DNA of 64,000 bases from Paulinella micropora (Eukaryota; Cercozoa; Imbricatea; Euglyphida): NCBI GenBank assembly GCA_009731375.1, contig BJOX01000059.1, positions 1,058,234 to 1,122,233 of the forward strand. The letters are read 5' to 3'. Position 1 is the stretch's first letter. Each line of letters begins with the position of its first letter. Position numbers and translations under genes: made by a program. Below the pieces are notes generated by a model, which saw nothing but the letters and a program-made list of their open reading frames with translations, made no database searches and was not told the origin of the DNA. This document shows positions 11,968 through 24,300 of this stretch, in pieces.

Positions 11968-12121
11968 TCAGATAGCTCCCCCCCCCCCAGACCTAACGGT
12001 TTAGTTGAGTTGCGTACAGAATGAGTGATTAACGAAGTATGATGTTGCAGCTAAAAAAAAATGTTGAAAGGAGAAACAGAGATGTATGAGTCTCTTAAAC
12101 CTGTATGAGAGTATTAATAAA

Positions 12122-12131
12122 NNNNNNNNNN
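12122..12131. other. Assembly gap (10 N) before a poly-A run
   Basis: Ten N followed by about 41 A (12132-12172). Confidence 0.98.
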
Positions 12132-12171
<40 letters not shown>

Positions 12172-12173
<2 letters not shown>

Positions 12174-12482
12174 ATGATTTTCTCATGTACTACATGTTAA
12201 ACGCATGTTTTTTTTGTGTGTGTGTATATCATGTTTTACATGATTCAATCACTGTGATTTTCGTGGGTATTATTAAGATTTACATGAATTTATCATGCAC
12301 TACATGATTTAAACATGTTATACATGACCTCCTGTTGCATGTAATACATGATTAAATCATGTATTGCATGATTTGTTTTTGCAACAGTCACTCATGTATT
12401 TAACATGCTTACATCATGTAATACATGATTTCCTGTTGAAAAGATAATCATGTAATACATGATTTAGTCATGTATTGCATGA
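12172..12482. repeat. Array of CATGTA-W-TACATG palindromes
   Basis: About a dozen copies or half-copies of the odd palindrome ATCATGTA-W-TACATGAT, for example near 12334-12376, 12406-12432 and 12447-12484. Neighbouring palindrome centres are often about 20-21 bp apart. The centre base is A or T, and some copies have TATTGCATG in one arm. Confidence 0.8.
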
Positions 12483-12775
12483 TGTTTTCACCTTATTCAT
12501 ACCCGTATCCCCGGCCCGTTCCGGTACCCTAAATTTCATATCCGGACCCCGCCGTCCCGGTTTCTCCCCGTACTCTCCCCTCATTCATTGATTTGATACA
12601 ATGATAAATTAAATTTTACTTTCACAACGAAAACTTAGAGGTTTTTTGTGTCTTATACTCAACTCCCTATTACTAACTCTTACCCAACTCTCACATGTAA
12701 GTCTTACGCACTCTTGATGCAGAGGCTCAGAACCATCACAAAAAAGCCTACACGCTGTTTCTAATTCCTGATCCT
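12483..12775. other. Non-coding spacer
   Basis: About 290 bp of mixed sequence between the palindrome array and the next gene-like relic. No gene seen. Confidence 0.6.
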
Positions 12776-13365
12776 CTAAAAAACCCCGGTATGGTTCACA
12801 TTTCTCATGGTTTCCCTTGAAGAGAATTTTAGGGTTACCATCCTATCATGGCTATTACAGGCCAGGTAAGCTGGGAAAAGTAAAGGAGGCTCTGTTGGCA
12901 TAACCCCTGTTCTCTGAAAGCTAGAACGGAACCACTGCACTACATGGACTCTCTCACTACCTATACTATCTGTTGCTTGTTCCAATGAGACATACAATGG
13001 GTACTCCTGCCGGCACCATGCTAACTTTTAAGGTGCCCTCGTACCTGACAATGTATAAAAGTTGCCATGCTCTGTCGCCAGGGAATGGCAAGGCGTAGAG
13101 CTGACCATGCATCCACTGAGCTCTGCAACCACACACACAACCCAGCACTTAAGTCAGAGGCTTTGACAATGGTACCGCATAGGAAAGTACCTACGAGGGA
13201 GCTTCTTCAAAGGAGGCATCGCGGTCCTCGATCGTCTCAGCATCTTCCGGTGTGCTACACCGGCACGTCCTCCCAGTGCGGATCGTTGACTGATTCGTCC
13301 TCGGTGTCATCCTCCAAGAGTTGCCCTTCGTCTACGTCGTTGCTAAGTACCAAGCCTTCGTAACC
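12776..13365 (-). pseudogene. Possible decayed gene, minus strand
   Basis: Three open fragments on the minus strand, in different frames, have protein-like composition. One is an acidic segment near 13365-13255 (EGQLLEDDTEDESVND). One is 13148-12966. One is 12997-12776, with the stretch VHVVQWFRSSFQRTG. The last two overlap in different frames, as expected of a frameshifted gene or unrecognised introns. I do not recognise a family. Confidence 0.3.
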
Positions 13366-13384
13366 CGGGTGGACGCCGGCCTAA

Positions 13385-13510
13385 AAATTAATATTAACAG
13401 GAAGTCACAATAGAAAGTCATGTAATACATGTGTACATCATGTACTGCATAATTAATATGTAGTAATCAAAGCCATGCACTACATGATTATAACATGTAA
13501 TCCATGACTC
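13385..13510. repeat. Second small array of CATGTA-W-TACATG palindromes
   Basis: Four to five more copies of the palindrome seen at 12172-12482 (near 13418, 13433, 13474, 13493), about 0.9 kb from that array. Confidence 0.75.
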
Positions 13511-13789
13511 CATCACACAAGCTGCTGCAATACTAAGGCAAGGGAGTAAGCATGTGCCTCAGTCAGCCACGGTGCAAAGAGGAAGCAAGGCAAAAGAGTA
13601 TTATTTGCAGGGGAGGCCAGGGGAGGGGGAGATCTCCAACCACCACGGTGGGTGAGTGGCCAAGACGCTGCTCGTGAAGTCCATACGTATGTACTTCGTA
13701 AAGTCCCAGTACATGAGCGGGCGGAACGCTCGCGTCTTGGTCCCAGTGGTCTTGTGCTTCACCCTCTGCACAAAGCAAACAAGCCAGCA

Positions 13790-14125
13790 GCCACAGATGA
13801 GAAATTCAATTTGCCTTCACAGATGAGAAATTCAAATAGCATAACAATATTAATATCATTAATAATATTGATAGCATATTAATAACAATATTAATATTAC
13901 GTTGTCGTTAAGAAAAGTTTTACTGTAAACTTTGATTTGAAGTTTTTGCAAAACTTTCATTTGTAAATAAAAATTCGATTTTGATTTATTGAAAAAGTTT
14001 GATTGTTTGAAAAAGTTTAATTTTGAAAAAAGTTCGACACGTTGAAGTTTTTTAAAAATCAAACTTTTTAAAAAAATCAAACTTTTTTTTTGTAAAAAAC
14101 TTTTTATAAAAATCAAAGTTCTGTA
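13790..14125. repeat. AT-rich repeats with inverted AAAAGTTTGATT units
   Basis: A short direct repeat (ACAGATGAGAAATTCAA, 13793 and 13820) is followed by AATATTAATA-type sequence. Then come several AAAAGTTTGATT units (13965-14030) facing inverted AATCAAACTTTTT units (14056-14085), so the region could fold back on itself. The minus-strand open frame here is Phe/Leu/Lys low-complexity and I do not call it a gene. Confidence 0.6.
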
Positions 14126-15557
<1,432 letters not shown>

Positions 15558-15558
<1 letters not shown>

Positions 15559-15774
15559 ACAATGGAATCGGACAAAGGGGGGTAGCCTCTTTATTACCAA
15601 ATTTCTAAGGGTAGACGTGACTTTTTTGAAAGATGCCGGACGATAGCAGAAATCATTTTCCAGCTAGTAAATCATTCAAAAACTTTTTTTAACAAGTTTT
15701 CATTTACTTATTTGACTGTCTGACTTTGACTTAGGCTCAAACCGGTTGCCGGCCAGAAAGGCTGATTTTCATTG
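15558..15774 (+). repeat. 217-bp dispersed repeat next to (GATA)n, copy 1
   Basis: Matches the reverse complement of 44817-45033 over its whole length with scattered differences. In both places the end starting AACAATGGAATCGG abuts a (GATA)n tract. No coding potential. Confidence 0.88.
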
Positions 15775-15786
15775 ACACTACGGGGA

Positions 15787-16318
15787 CAGGGGTCGCAAAA
15801 TAAGTTGCGCATCGCAGAATATTTTGCGAATCACAGATTTATTTTGCGATTCGCAGCGTTTATTTTGCAATTCGCAATATTTATTTTGCGATTCGCAGCT
15901 TTTTGTTCTGCGTTTCGCAAAATTTTTTTGCGTTTCGCAAATAAATAGGTCGTGTTTCTCAAAATAAGTTGTTATTCGCAAAATTATTTGCGAATCGCAG
16001 ATACTTTTGCGAATCGCAGACGTGTTTTGCGAATCGCAGACCTAATACATGTGCGTTTAGCAGGTTGTTGTTCCTCAAAATAAGTTGTTATTCGCAGAAT
16101 TATTTGCGAATCGCAAATAGTTTTGTGAATCGCAGACGTGTTTTGCGAATCGCAGACATAATACATTCGCGTTTAGCAAGAAATTGCTAATCACAATATG
16201 TTGTTGTTTCTCAAAATAAGTTATTATTCGCAGAATTATTTGCGAATCGCAAATAAGTTTGCGGATCGCAGACAAATTTTGCGAATTGTAGACATGCTTT
16301 TCGAATTGCAATCATTTT
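15787..16318. repeat. Array of TTTGCGA-W-TCGCAAA palindromes
   Basis: More than 20 full or half copies of the odd palindrome TTTGCGAWTCGCAAA, mostly 19-21 bp apart. From about 15950 they are organised in three larger units of about 116-136 bp, each starting near CTCAAAATAAGTT (15958, 16074, 16210). Open frames with repeated CDSQ/CESQ words on both strands come from the repeat. Confidence 0.85.
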
Positions 16319-16986
16319 GACTATGCGAAACATGATTTTTGTAATTAAGTACAACAATCATTAATAAATAATATTTTCACTGTCTTATTAAAATTTATCA
16401 AAGACTTTTCCGGTATCTACATGTAGATATTAATATATTTCAAAGTTTATTTATAAATGGATCAAGACTGGAACTGCAACGCGGATGGTTGCATGCAGTT
16501 CAGCAGTTTTTCCGACAGGTTAATGTTTCTTGCACGTAGAAATCCTCCACTTTGATCGCTGTCATTTCGCTCTTGCAGCAGCCCTGGTCCAGCTGCTTAT
16601 GGCAAAGCAGCTGCACTTGCGCGATGTAGTCGGCGACAGTAAACAAGAGATTGTACGCTCCACCTTGCAGGTCTTCCAGAAGAGGGATCAGCCCCTTCTT
16701 CAATATTTTTGGCTTGGAGTGCCCTGAAATGATGTCGGGACGGTGAAAATTTGAAAGCGTGGATCCGAACGCAAGAAAAATGGAAGATTCATTACTTCCA
16801 ATGTTACCAGCTGCACGGAGTAGGCGGTGTTAGTTAGCCTGAAGCATGGTACGCCATTTAAAAAAATAAACCCAATGTCAAGACGTCAGGTCCGACCGCC
16901 GTACGAACTCTTTCCACGCAATTCGTGCGGAACGTGCGGCGGACAATTGGTAGGAACAAACTTCCTCGCATCTACGCACACCACCA
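16319..16986 (-). other. Spacer with a weak minus-strand open frame
   Basis: Non-repetitive spacer. A 67-residue minus-strand frame (16703-16500; contains LLFTVADYIAQVQLLCHKQL and a terminal CRKNC) has protein-like composition and could be a gene fragment. It matches nothing I know and has no flanking exon that I can support. Confidence 0.3.
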
Positions 16987-17252
16987 CACCGTGACAGATT
17001 GCGATTCGCACACATACTGAGTTGCGATGCGCAGACATATTTGCAAATACTTGCGAATCACAAAAATAATGGCGAATCGCAAAGATAGTTGCGAATCGAA
17101 GATGATGCCTGCGCAGACATACTATAGCGAATCGCAAAAATAATTGCGAATCGCAAAAATAATTGCGAATCGCAAAAATAATTGCGAATCGCAAGATTAT
17201 GACTGCGCAGACATACTATAGAAGATCACAATATATAGCGAATCGCAAAAAT
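16987..17252. repeat. Second TTTGCGA-W-TCGCAAA array
   Basis: Includes a clean 19-bp tandem (17128-17195) of TTGCGAATCGCAAAAATAA. A second repeated phrase, TGCGCAGACATACTATAG, occurs at 17110 and 17202. Confidence 0.85.
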
Positions 17253-17466
17253 AAGATGCCGGCTGCTCAGATGCCGGCTGCCGGTTACCGGGTAACCACA
17301 CTTCTCAGTGCACAGAGACTACAACTACTATTCAATAATTGAAATCATTAACAAATATATATTAATAATCTTTTTTGCGCAGTCACCCCTTTTAATAAAA
17401 CTTGTCACTCATAGGCATAAGTGTATTACAGTAATTTATATAATTACGGATGAGTGTATAGTTATT
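17253..17466. other. Short non-coding spacer
   Basis: Mixed, partly AT-rich sequence. No gene seen. Confidence 0.6.
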
Positions 17467-18230
17467 AATACTACTTCTTCTTCTTTCTTCTTCCTTCTTC
17501 TCCTTCTTTTTCTTTCTTCCTCCTTCCTTCTTCTTCCTTCTCTTCCTCCTTCCTCTTCCTCCTCCTCCTCCTTTTCTTCTTCTTCTTCTTCTTCTTCTTC
17601 TTCTTCTTCTTCTTCTTCTTCTTCTTCTTCTTCTTCTTCTTCGTCTTCTTCGTCGTCTTCTCCGTCTTCTTCTTCTTCTTCTTCTTCTTCTTTTTCTTCC
17701 TTCTTCTTTCTTCTTCTTCTTTCTTCTTTCTTCTTCTTTCTTTCTTCTTCTTTCTCTTCTTTCTCCTTTCTTCTTTCTTCTTTCTTCTTTCTTCTTAAAG
17801 AGAAAAGAAAAGAGAAAGGAAAAGAGAAAAGAAAAGAGAAAAGAAAAGAGAAAAGAAAAGAGAAAAGAAAAGAGAAAAGAAAAGAGAAAAGAAAAGAGAA
17901 AAGAAAAGAGAAAAGAAAAGAGAAAAGAAAAGAGAAAAGAAAAGAGAAAAGAAAAGAGAAAAGAAAAGAGAAAAGAAAGAGAAAAGAAAAGAGAAAAGAA
18001 AAGAGAAAAGAAAAGAGAAAAGAAAAGAGAAAAGAAAAGAGAAAAGAAAAACGAAAAAAGAAAAGAAAAACGAAAAAAGAAAAGAAAAACAAAAAAAGAA
18101 AAGAAAAACGAAAAAAGAAAAGCGAAAAGAAGAGAAAAAAAGAAAAGAAAAAAGAAAAGAAAAAGGAAAGAAAAGAAAGAGAAGAGAAGAGAAGAGAAGA
18201 GAAGAGGAGAGGAGAGGAGAGGAGAGAGAA
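17467..18230. repeat. Pyrimidine tract switching to purine tract
   Basis: About 330 bp of almost pure pyrimidine (TTC/TCC/CTTT units) switches at about 17796 to about 430 bp of almost pure purine (a regular GAGAAAAGAAAA unit, then AAAACGAAAA and GAGAAGA variants). The long frames on both strands are repeat translations. Confidence 0.93.
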
Positions 18231-18475
18231 GAGAAAATCTATTTGCGAATCGCAAAATAAGTTGCGATTCGCAAAATTTCTGCGAAAAGAAAAGAAAAAA
18301 GAAAAGAAAAAAGAAAAGAGAAGAGAAGAGAAGAGGAGAGGAGAGAAGAGAATCTATTTGCGAATCGCAAAAAAAGTTGCGATTCGCAAAATTTCTATGC
18401 GGTTCGCAAAATTTCATGCGATTCGCAAAATATGCGAATCGCAAAATGTTTTGTGATTCGCAAAATTGTTGCACA
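18231..18475. repeat. Third TTTGCGA-W-TCGCAAA array, interleaved with purine tract
   Basis: Two blocks (about 18238-18285 and 18353-18475) each begin ATCTATTTGCGAATCGCAAA and are separated by a purine tract. The second block has seven arms or palindromes. Confidence 0.85.
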
Positions 18476-18948
18476 GGTCCCGACGAGGATCACAACTTCT
18501 TGCTTTCTTCTTCCTTCTTTCTTTTTCTTTTTCTTTCTTCTTCCTTCTTCCTTCTTTCTTCTTTATTCTTCCTTCTTCTTAAAGAAAAAAGAAAAGAAAA
18601 AAGAAAAGCTGGCTTTCGACTGGTGTTGAGAGCAACGAAGGGGACGTTTTGGGTACGTGTCCACCCAAGAGACGTTTGTTTGCTTGTTGTTTGGAGAAAT
18701 ATTCAAATCATGATCAGTGTGAGAAAAGACTTATAATATCAATTGCAATGCACTGTTTTTTTATCTGTTCTAACTTGTTGCCCTTATACAAATGCGACGA
18801 ACATGTACTTCGAATTCTTAAGCTTCATGCTTCCGTGCAAAACAGATATGCTTTTACACAACACACATGGTTTTCCTGGCAAACCGACACTTGTGCCTGC
18901 CTCTCAACATCACAACCCTTGACTAGCTTAAGCTTGAGTCGTTGCTTG
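18476..18948. other. Small pyrimidine/purine switch, then spacer
   Basis: 18500-18610 repeats the pyrimidine-to-purine switch through the phrase CTTCTTAAAGA. 18611-18948 is unique-looking sequence with no gene that I can support. Confidence 0.65.
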
Positions 18949-19047
18949 CTTGAAGCTTGTGATGATCATGCATATGAGCGTTGTTCAGTACTCACCGGTA
19001 CCTACTGGTGTACCTCACCTAGTGTCTCTGAGTGCATCTCCCTCTCT

Positions 19048-19127
<80 letters not shown>

Positions 19128-19408
19128 CCAGAGGGATAATGATTGTGACGTGGCATTTTGGATTGCAGGGCCCTGCAGTCTTGCTAGTCTTGCTACTAGG
19201 AAAACTTGTCACGAGGAGAAGGACTTTCGGTACAGTACTACTGCTTTGCGACCTTCCTCCGCACCGTCCTCTAAGCTCATCCCCAACATCGTCGGCGCTG
19301 TCAAACAACATGTACACACCCACCCACCCCCCCCTCTCTCTCTCACACACACATACACACATATGTACTAGATGTACACTTTCACACATACTCTCTCAAA
19401 CACACACA

Positions 19409-19450
<42 letters not shown>

Positions 19451-19489
19451 TTCAACCTTGTTGCACATACGCTCCCCCACATGAACCTA
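18949..19489. repeat. CT-tailed 95-bp repeat, copy 1, with CT/CA microsatellites
   Basis: 18949-19046 is a unit (starts CTTGAAGCTT, contains GCGTTGTTCAGTACTCACC and GGTGTACCTCACCT) that ends in a (CT)n tract. The same unit with its own CT tail recurs at 19844. The rest is CT and CA tracts plus about 200 bp of unique sequence. Confidence 0.75.
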
Positions 19490-19738
19490 GTTTGCGAATC
19501 GCAAAACCTGTTTGTGAATAGCAAAAAATGTTTGTGATTCGCAACAGAATTTGCGAATCGCAAACTGTTTTTGCGATTCGCATTTTATTTTACGAATTAC
19601 GAAATTGTTTGTGATTCACAAATTTTGTTGCGAATCACAAACAATTTTGCGATTCGTATTTTATTCTGCGGATTACGTAATTGTTTGTGATTTGCAAATT
19701 TGTTTTGAATCGCAAACAGTTTTGCGATTCACAATTGT
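19490..19738. repeat. Fourth TTTGCGA-W-TCGCAAA array
   Basis: About a dozen degenerate palindromes, spaced about 21 bp, with TTTGTGATTCACAAA-type variants that often keep the symmetry. Confidence 0.8.
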
Positions 19739-19743
19739 TGGGG

Positions 19744-19790
19744 CCCACACTACTACTACCACTAGTACTGCGACTACTACTACCACTATA

Positions 19791-19840
<50 letters not shown>

Positions 19841-19919
19841 TTACTTGAAGCTTTTGATGAGCGTTGTTCAGTACTCACCTAATCCTCGGTTATGGTGTAC
19901 CTCACCTGGGGCTTCTAAG

Positions 19920-19987
<68 letters not shown>

Positions 19988-20200
19988 CTCATGCTAATCA
20001 TGCTGGGTGTTGGCTTTTCACCCCCGTCTGGACAGTGAAGGAAAGATAAACTCAGATTTCAGCTTCGATATGCCTGTCTGCCTCCCTGCCTCGTTATACA
20101 CATACATACACATACGTACACATTACATAAATACATACATACATACATATATACATATATACATATATACATATATACATATATACATATATATATAACA
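19744..20200. repeat. (ACT)n, CT-tailed repeat copy 2, (ATAC)n
   Basis: 19750-19843 is an ACT trinucleotide tract. 19844-19985 is the second CT-tailed unit. 20095-20195 is an ATAC/ATAT tract. No genes. Confidence 0.8.
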
Positions 20201-20277
20201 TCATTCATAATATTATTATACAGGTAAGGATGAGTTTATTCAATCGCTTGCTTGCTCACTCACTCACTCACTAGTTA

Positions 20278-20524
20278 TGTTACAATCCCCGAAGATAGCT
20301 CAATAAAAAGTCGGTAATACAACCAGACACAAATCCCCAAAAGAGAATGATGTCTCGTTATATTAGCTCAGTGAAGCCGAAAAGAAAACGGCAACAGACC
20401 AAGGTTAAAATGGCATTAGGTCAAATCCGGCCAAACGATATTGAAAATAATGGGAAAAAACTAGGTGCACCTGACACCAGAAAAAGGGTACTTTTTACCG
20501 GCTATCCGGGGGGTGATGCCTACA
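20278..20524 (-). repeat. 3' LTR of gypsy element
   Basis: In element orientation the LTR starts TGTAGGCATC and ends GATTGTAACA (TG...CA). It matches 30404-30650 over all 247 bp. A plus-strand open frame starting MMSRYISS in each LTR is antisense to the element and I do not call it a gene. Confidence 0.92.
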
Positions 20525-20541
20525 GTACCCCTTCCCGTTTT
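20525..20541 (-). promoter_or_regulatory. Polypurine tract of gypsy element
   Basis: In element orientation AAAACGGGAAGGGGTAC directly precedes the LTR TG. It is the expected plus-strand primer, and it supports the LTR boundary chosen. Confidence 0.8.
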
Positions 20542-21303
20542 TATGACGGAAATATGCAATATTTTCGTCATATAATTGCTGATTTCTTTTCTGCACAAAC
20601 GCTACGGGGTGTCGCAACTAAGTGCATTAACCCACGGATAGACGGTGCAGTGGATATATAAAACGCATACGCCAGACACGAGTCAACTATAAATCTCCAG
20701 CCTCGTTTTTGTAAATAAAAACTCCTCCTTCCACACTTGTTGTCCCCCCCGTAACTTAATTCTGAGGCAGTATGTCAAGAACAAATAGTATTACTATTGC
20801 AATAAAAGCAGCGTTATAATTTTTCTCCTTCTCCAAAAACACTTCCGATCAGTAAATACATTGTCTTTTAATAACATACCCTTGTATTCAATCGGTTACC
20901 TTAATATAGTACTAGGGGGCCAGACCTAATAACTATATCCAAAGCCGGGGTGAGTGAGCCCGACCATGCGATATGCCGACACAAGTAGAGACGGACCGTG
21001 CTGGTATGACGATATTAAGTATATCCAAAGAAAAAAATTTAATATGTCTACTATGAGAACATTTTTTGAGAACATCACCCTGGATACTTGAAGCAGGGTC
21101 GTACCAGGAACACCATCGCTAAACTCACAAGCGATCCCCTTATACGGTGTCGTATCCATTTGCCGATTGACCCTCGCACTCATATGTTGCGATAAAAATG
21201 CCAAGTAACAACAATGGTATAAAAACGTTTTAATAAGACATGATCTGAGATGGGCACTATGAGATTAATCCACATGCAGCTTGATAAAAGAAAAAAATAT
21301 CAC
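20542..21303 (-). other. Gypsy 3' untranslated region
   Basis: About 760 bp between the pol stop and the purine tract. A 92-residue minus frame (21204-20926) begins only with TTG and has one hydrophobic stretch. There is no supportable env gene. Confidence 0.6.
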
Positions 21304-24300
21304 TTACTGCCTTCGTCGCCTTGCGCGAACCCCTTTGCCAGGTGGCGGGCCGCCAACAAAAGTCAAGTCAAACTTCGACTCCTCCAGAATGTCCCATATT
21401 TTGTTAGGGATGGCGCCCAAAGATAAGTCAAAAGGAATATCAAGCACTCCTCTAGGCAGTGACTGAATAGTCCACGCAGTGTGGTCTTTGTCTCGAAGGG
21501 TAATAGTATCATCCCATGTCTCGAGATTTTTCGCGTCTTTGTACACCGGTAAATATTGTCTAGCTTTTGGATCCTCAACAGGGTCCATGCTTCTCCAAAA
21601 ATGGAGTACCGGTTGTATCGTTTTTGCTGCTAAGGATCTCTTCGATGTCCGTGCTGCCCGTGTAGTCTGCGGGACCGCCACAGCTCGCATGAGATAAAGA
21701 TCTGAGAGAGTGTCATCGGCAACATGAGATTCTGCCGGTCTCAACAGATAAAAAGCGTCTCGGACCCACTTGATGGCCGCAATCGCCTCTCCTTCCTTCC
21801 ATCGCACATGTCGAATGTCCACATTACCCGCGTTCGGGTTAGTGTCCTTCTCCCCTCCTCCTCCATGGACATCCGTCGCTCGCGTCGACCTTGCCACCTT
21901 CCTCGGTTGGTCGAAGATGAGATCGTTTTGCGCTCTCCTCCTCTGCGCCTCCGTGAACTTCTCCTTCGTACCGCCGCGGACTATGGGGGCTTTAGACTGA
22001 GTCCCCGCCGCGCTTTTGCGGTTTGAGTCTTCCTTACTCTCCTTCTCGGTCTCCTCCTTCTCCGTGACAGGTGCCCGATAGGCATTCTCCTCCTCTAAGG
22101 TATCCTCCTTCTGTATAGGCGGTACCTCTTTGAAGTCCTCCTTCATCCGTTTCAACGCCTCCTCAACGGATTCATCCTCAAGTAAGAAGGGGTCATATTT
22201 GATCAGCCTTCGAACATTCACAATCTGCACCTTCCCTCTACCCCTGATCTTATAATTCAGAGGTCCCATCTGTTCCATGATCTGGTATGGTCCTTTCCAG
22301 TGGGTAAACAGCTTAGAGCTAACCCCCTTAGGGACTTGAGGATGGTACAAGAGTACAATATCCCCAACCTGGAAACGGACTTGATCTAAGTGCGCTTGTC
22401 GCACTCCTTGTGCGTCAGTCTTTCTGCGCTCCGCCTCCCTGTGCGCCGCAACTATTTGTTCCGCCTCCATCTTCGCTCTTAGTCTCATCCCGAACAACTC
22501 ATCCTCATCTGCCCAAGTGTCTTTTGGATGCAGAAGTGAGGTTGGGATATTAGGCTCTCGGCCGTAAACCAATTGATATGGCGAGACTGAGCTCCTGGCT
22601 CCTCCTAATGCCGATGAGGGTAGACAGTTCATTGCAAAGGCAAATGAAGGTGCTGCCTCCACCCAGGCTCTCTGATTCTCCTTCTTCATACAGTACATCT
22701 TAAGCGAGGCTTTGAGAGGTCTATGTACCCGCTCGATCTTGCCATTCGCTCTCGGGTTATAGGCAGTAACATATTGCCATTTCATCCCGTAGTACTTAGA
22801 TAGTCTGTCGATGACTTCATTATTAAAGTCAGAACCTCGATCAGAACATATCTTTCTAGGCACTCCGATCTGCGAGACGATCCTATCGATCAGAGCCTCC
22901 GCAGTTGTCTTGCCTGTAGCGTCCTTAACAGGAACAACCCAGACATAATTGGTGGCTCGATCTATTGCGGTAAGAAGGTATCTGTACCCTTCTGCCGATT
23001 CGGGGAAAGGTCCCACATGATCGATGTGTAAAAATTCAAACATCCCGGCGTGTAACGGGAATGTACCGATCAGGCCAAAGTTCGCCTTCAGCGGTGTCTT
23101 TGTGGTTTTGCATGGGATGCATGCGTCCACTTCCCTGTCTATCTCCTCCTTCATCCCTTTCCACCAAAATCGCCTCGCTATGAACCAATGAGTTCTTTGT
23201 CGACCCGGATGTGCCAGTAAGGGGCAGTTATGGGCTGCGACATATATAAAGCGCCTCAACTTCTCTGGTACCCAGAGAGTCCATTTGTCAGGCTGTGATG
23301 CAAATTTGCCATGCTGGCCCTTGTACCACAATAGCCCATCTCTCCACGCCATCTCCTTCATCTGATCTTTGATCTGTGGAGTCTTTTTAAGCTCATTAGG
23401 GTTCTTGTATAACGTTATGAGCTCCTTGAACTCCGGATCCGTCGCCTGTTGCTGCCTCCACGCGGTAGGCGAGGCGATATGAATAGTACCGTCCTCCAAC
23501 CTTACTCCTACCCTTTCCGGGTCTTCATCAAGCTCGCTTCGATTTTCCTGTGGAGGTTCAGTACAGACCTCAGTCGTCTCCTCCTCTTCTTTTATATTCG
23601 CCTTCGCGTTCTCGTATGCCTCATAAGACCACTCAGCGTCTTCGAGAACATGCGCCTCACAGCATATGCCATGCTCCGGGCCTTGAGGACTATATCGTAG
23701 ACCCGTGCGGTCATAACGAACGCCTCTTGCCATCTGCATCGCCTCTATGTGGCTCACCTCGTATACCTTGTCCGTGGACAGGTCCATCATCTCCACTGAT
23801 GATACGAGAGCCGACACCTCCGACTGAAACTCTAGCCTGGAAAGGCTATCAGCGACTACGTTTCGCTTTCCCGGTAAGTAGACCATCGTGAAATTGAAAC
23901 ATGACAAGAAAGCTTGCCACCGCGCCAAACGGCCGGTTTGTTCATGATTCATCAACCAAAGAAGGTTGTGATGATCGGTCCTAACCGTGAATAGAGGTCC
24001 TCCCCACAAGTATTCTCTGAGCCTCTTGAGAGCCCATACTACTGCCAACGCCTCCCTCTGTCGCGTGCAGTAATTTCGCTCCGCCGCACACAGCTTTCTA
24101 CTAATAAACATGATCGGGCGCAACTTTTTCTCCTCATCTTCTTGTTGCAGCACCGCGCCAATCGCAAACTTAGATGCATCCGTGTCGACTACGAACGGTT
24201 TCGTAAAGTCGGGCATCATAAGTACTAATCCGCCGTCCTTGGGATCTTTATAAATGATATCTTTGAGCGTATTAAACGCCTGCAAAGCCTCCTCATCCCA

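Noticed and set aside
15787-17252. Palindromic arrays considered as CRISPR
   Set aside because: Spacers are only a few bases, units are about 20 bp, no leader or cas-like gene is near, and the context is eukaryotic.
17308-18474. Large Ser- or Lys-rich frames over the pyrimidine/purine tract
   Set aside because: Every frame on both strands is open because the tract lacks stop codons.
20347-20661. Plus-strand open frame beginning MMSRYISS in both gypsy LTRs
   Set aside because: It lies inside the LTR, antisense to the element, and its end differs between the two copies because it runs into unrelated flanks.
20926-21204. Possible env or accessory gene after gypsy pol
   Set aside because: It starts only at TTG, is 92 residues long, and has a single hydrophobic stretch and no envelope-like motif.
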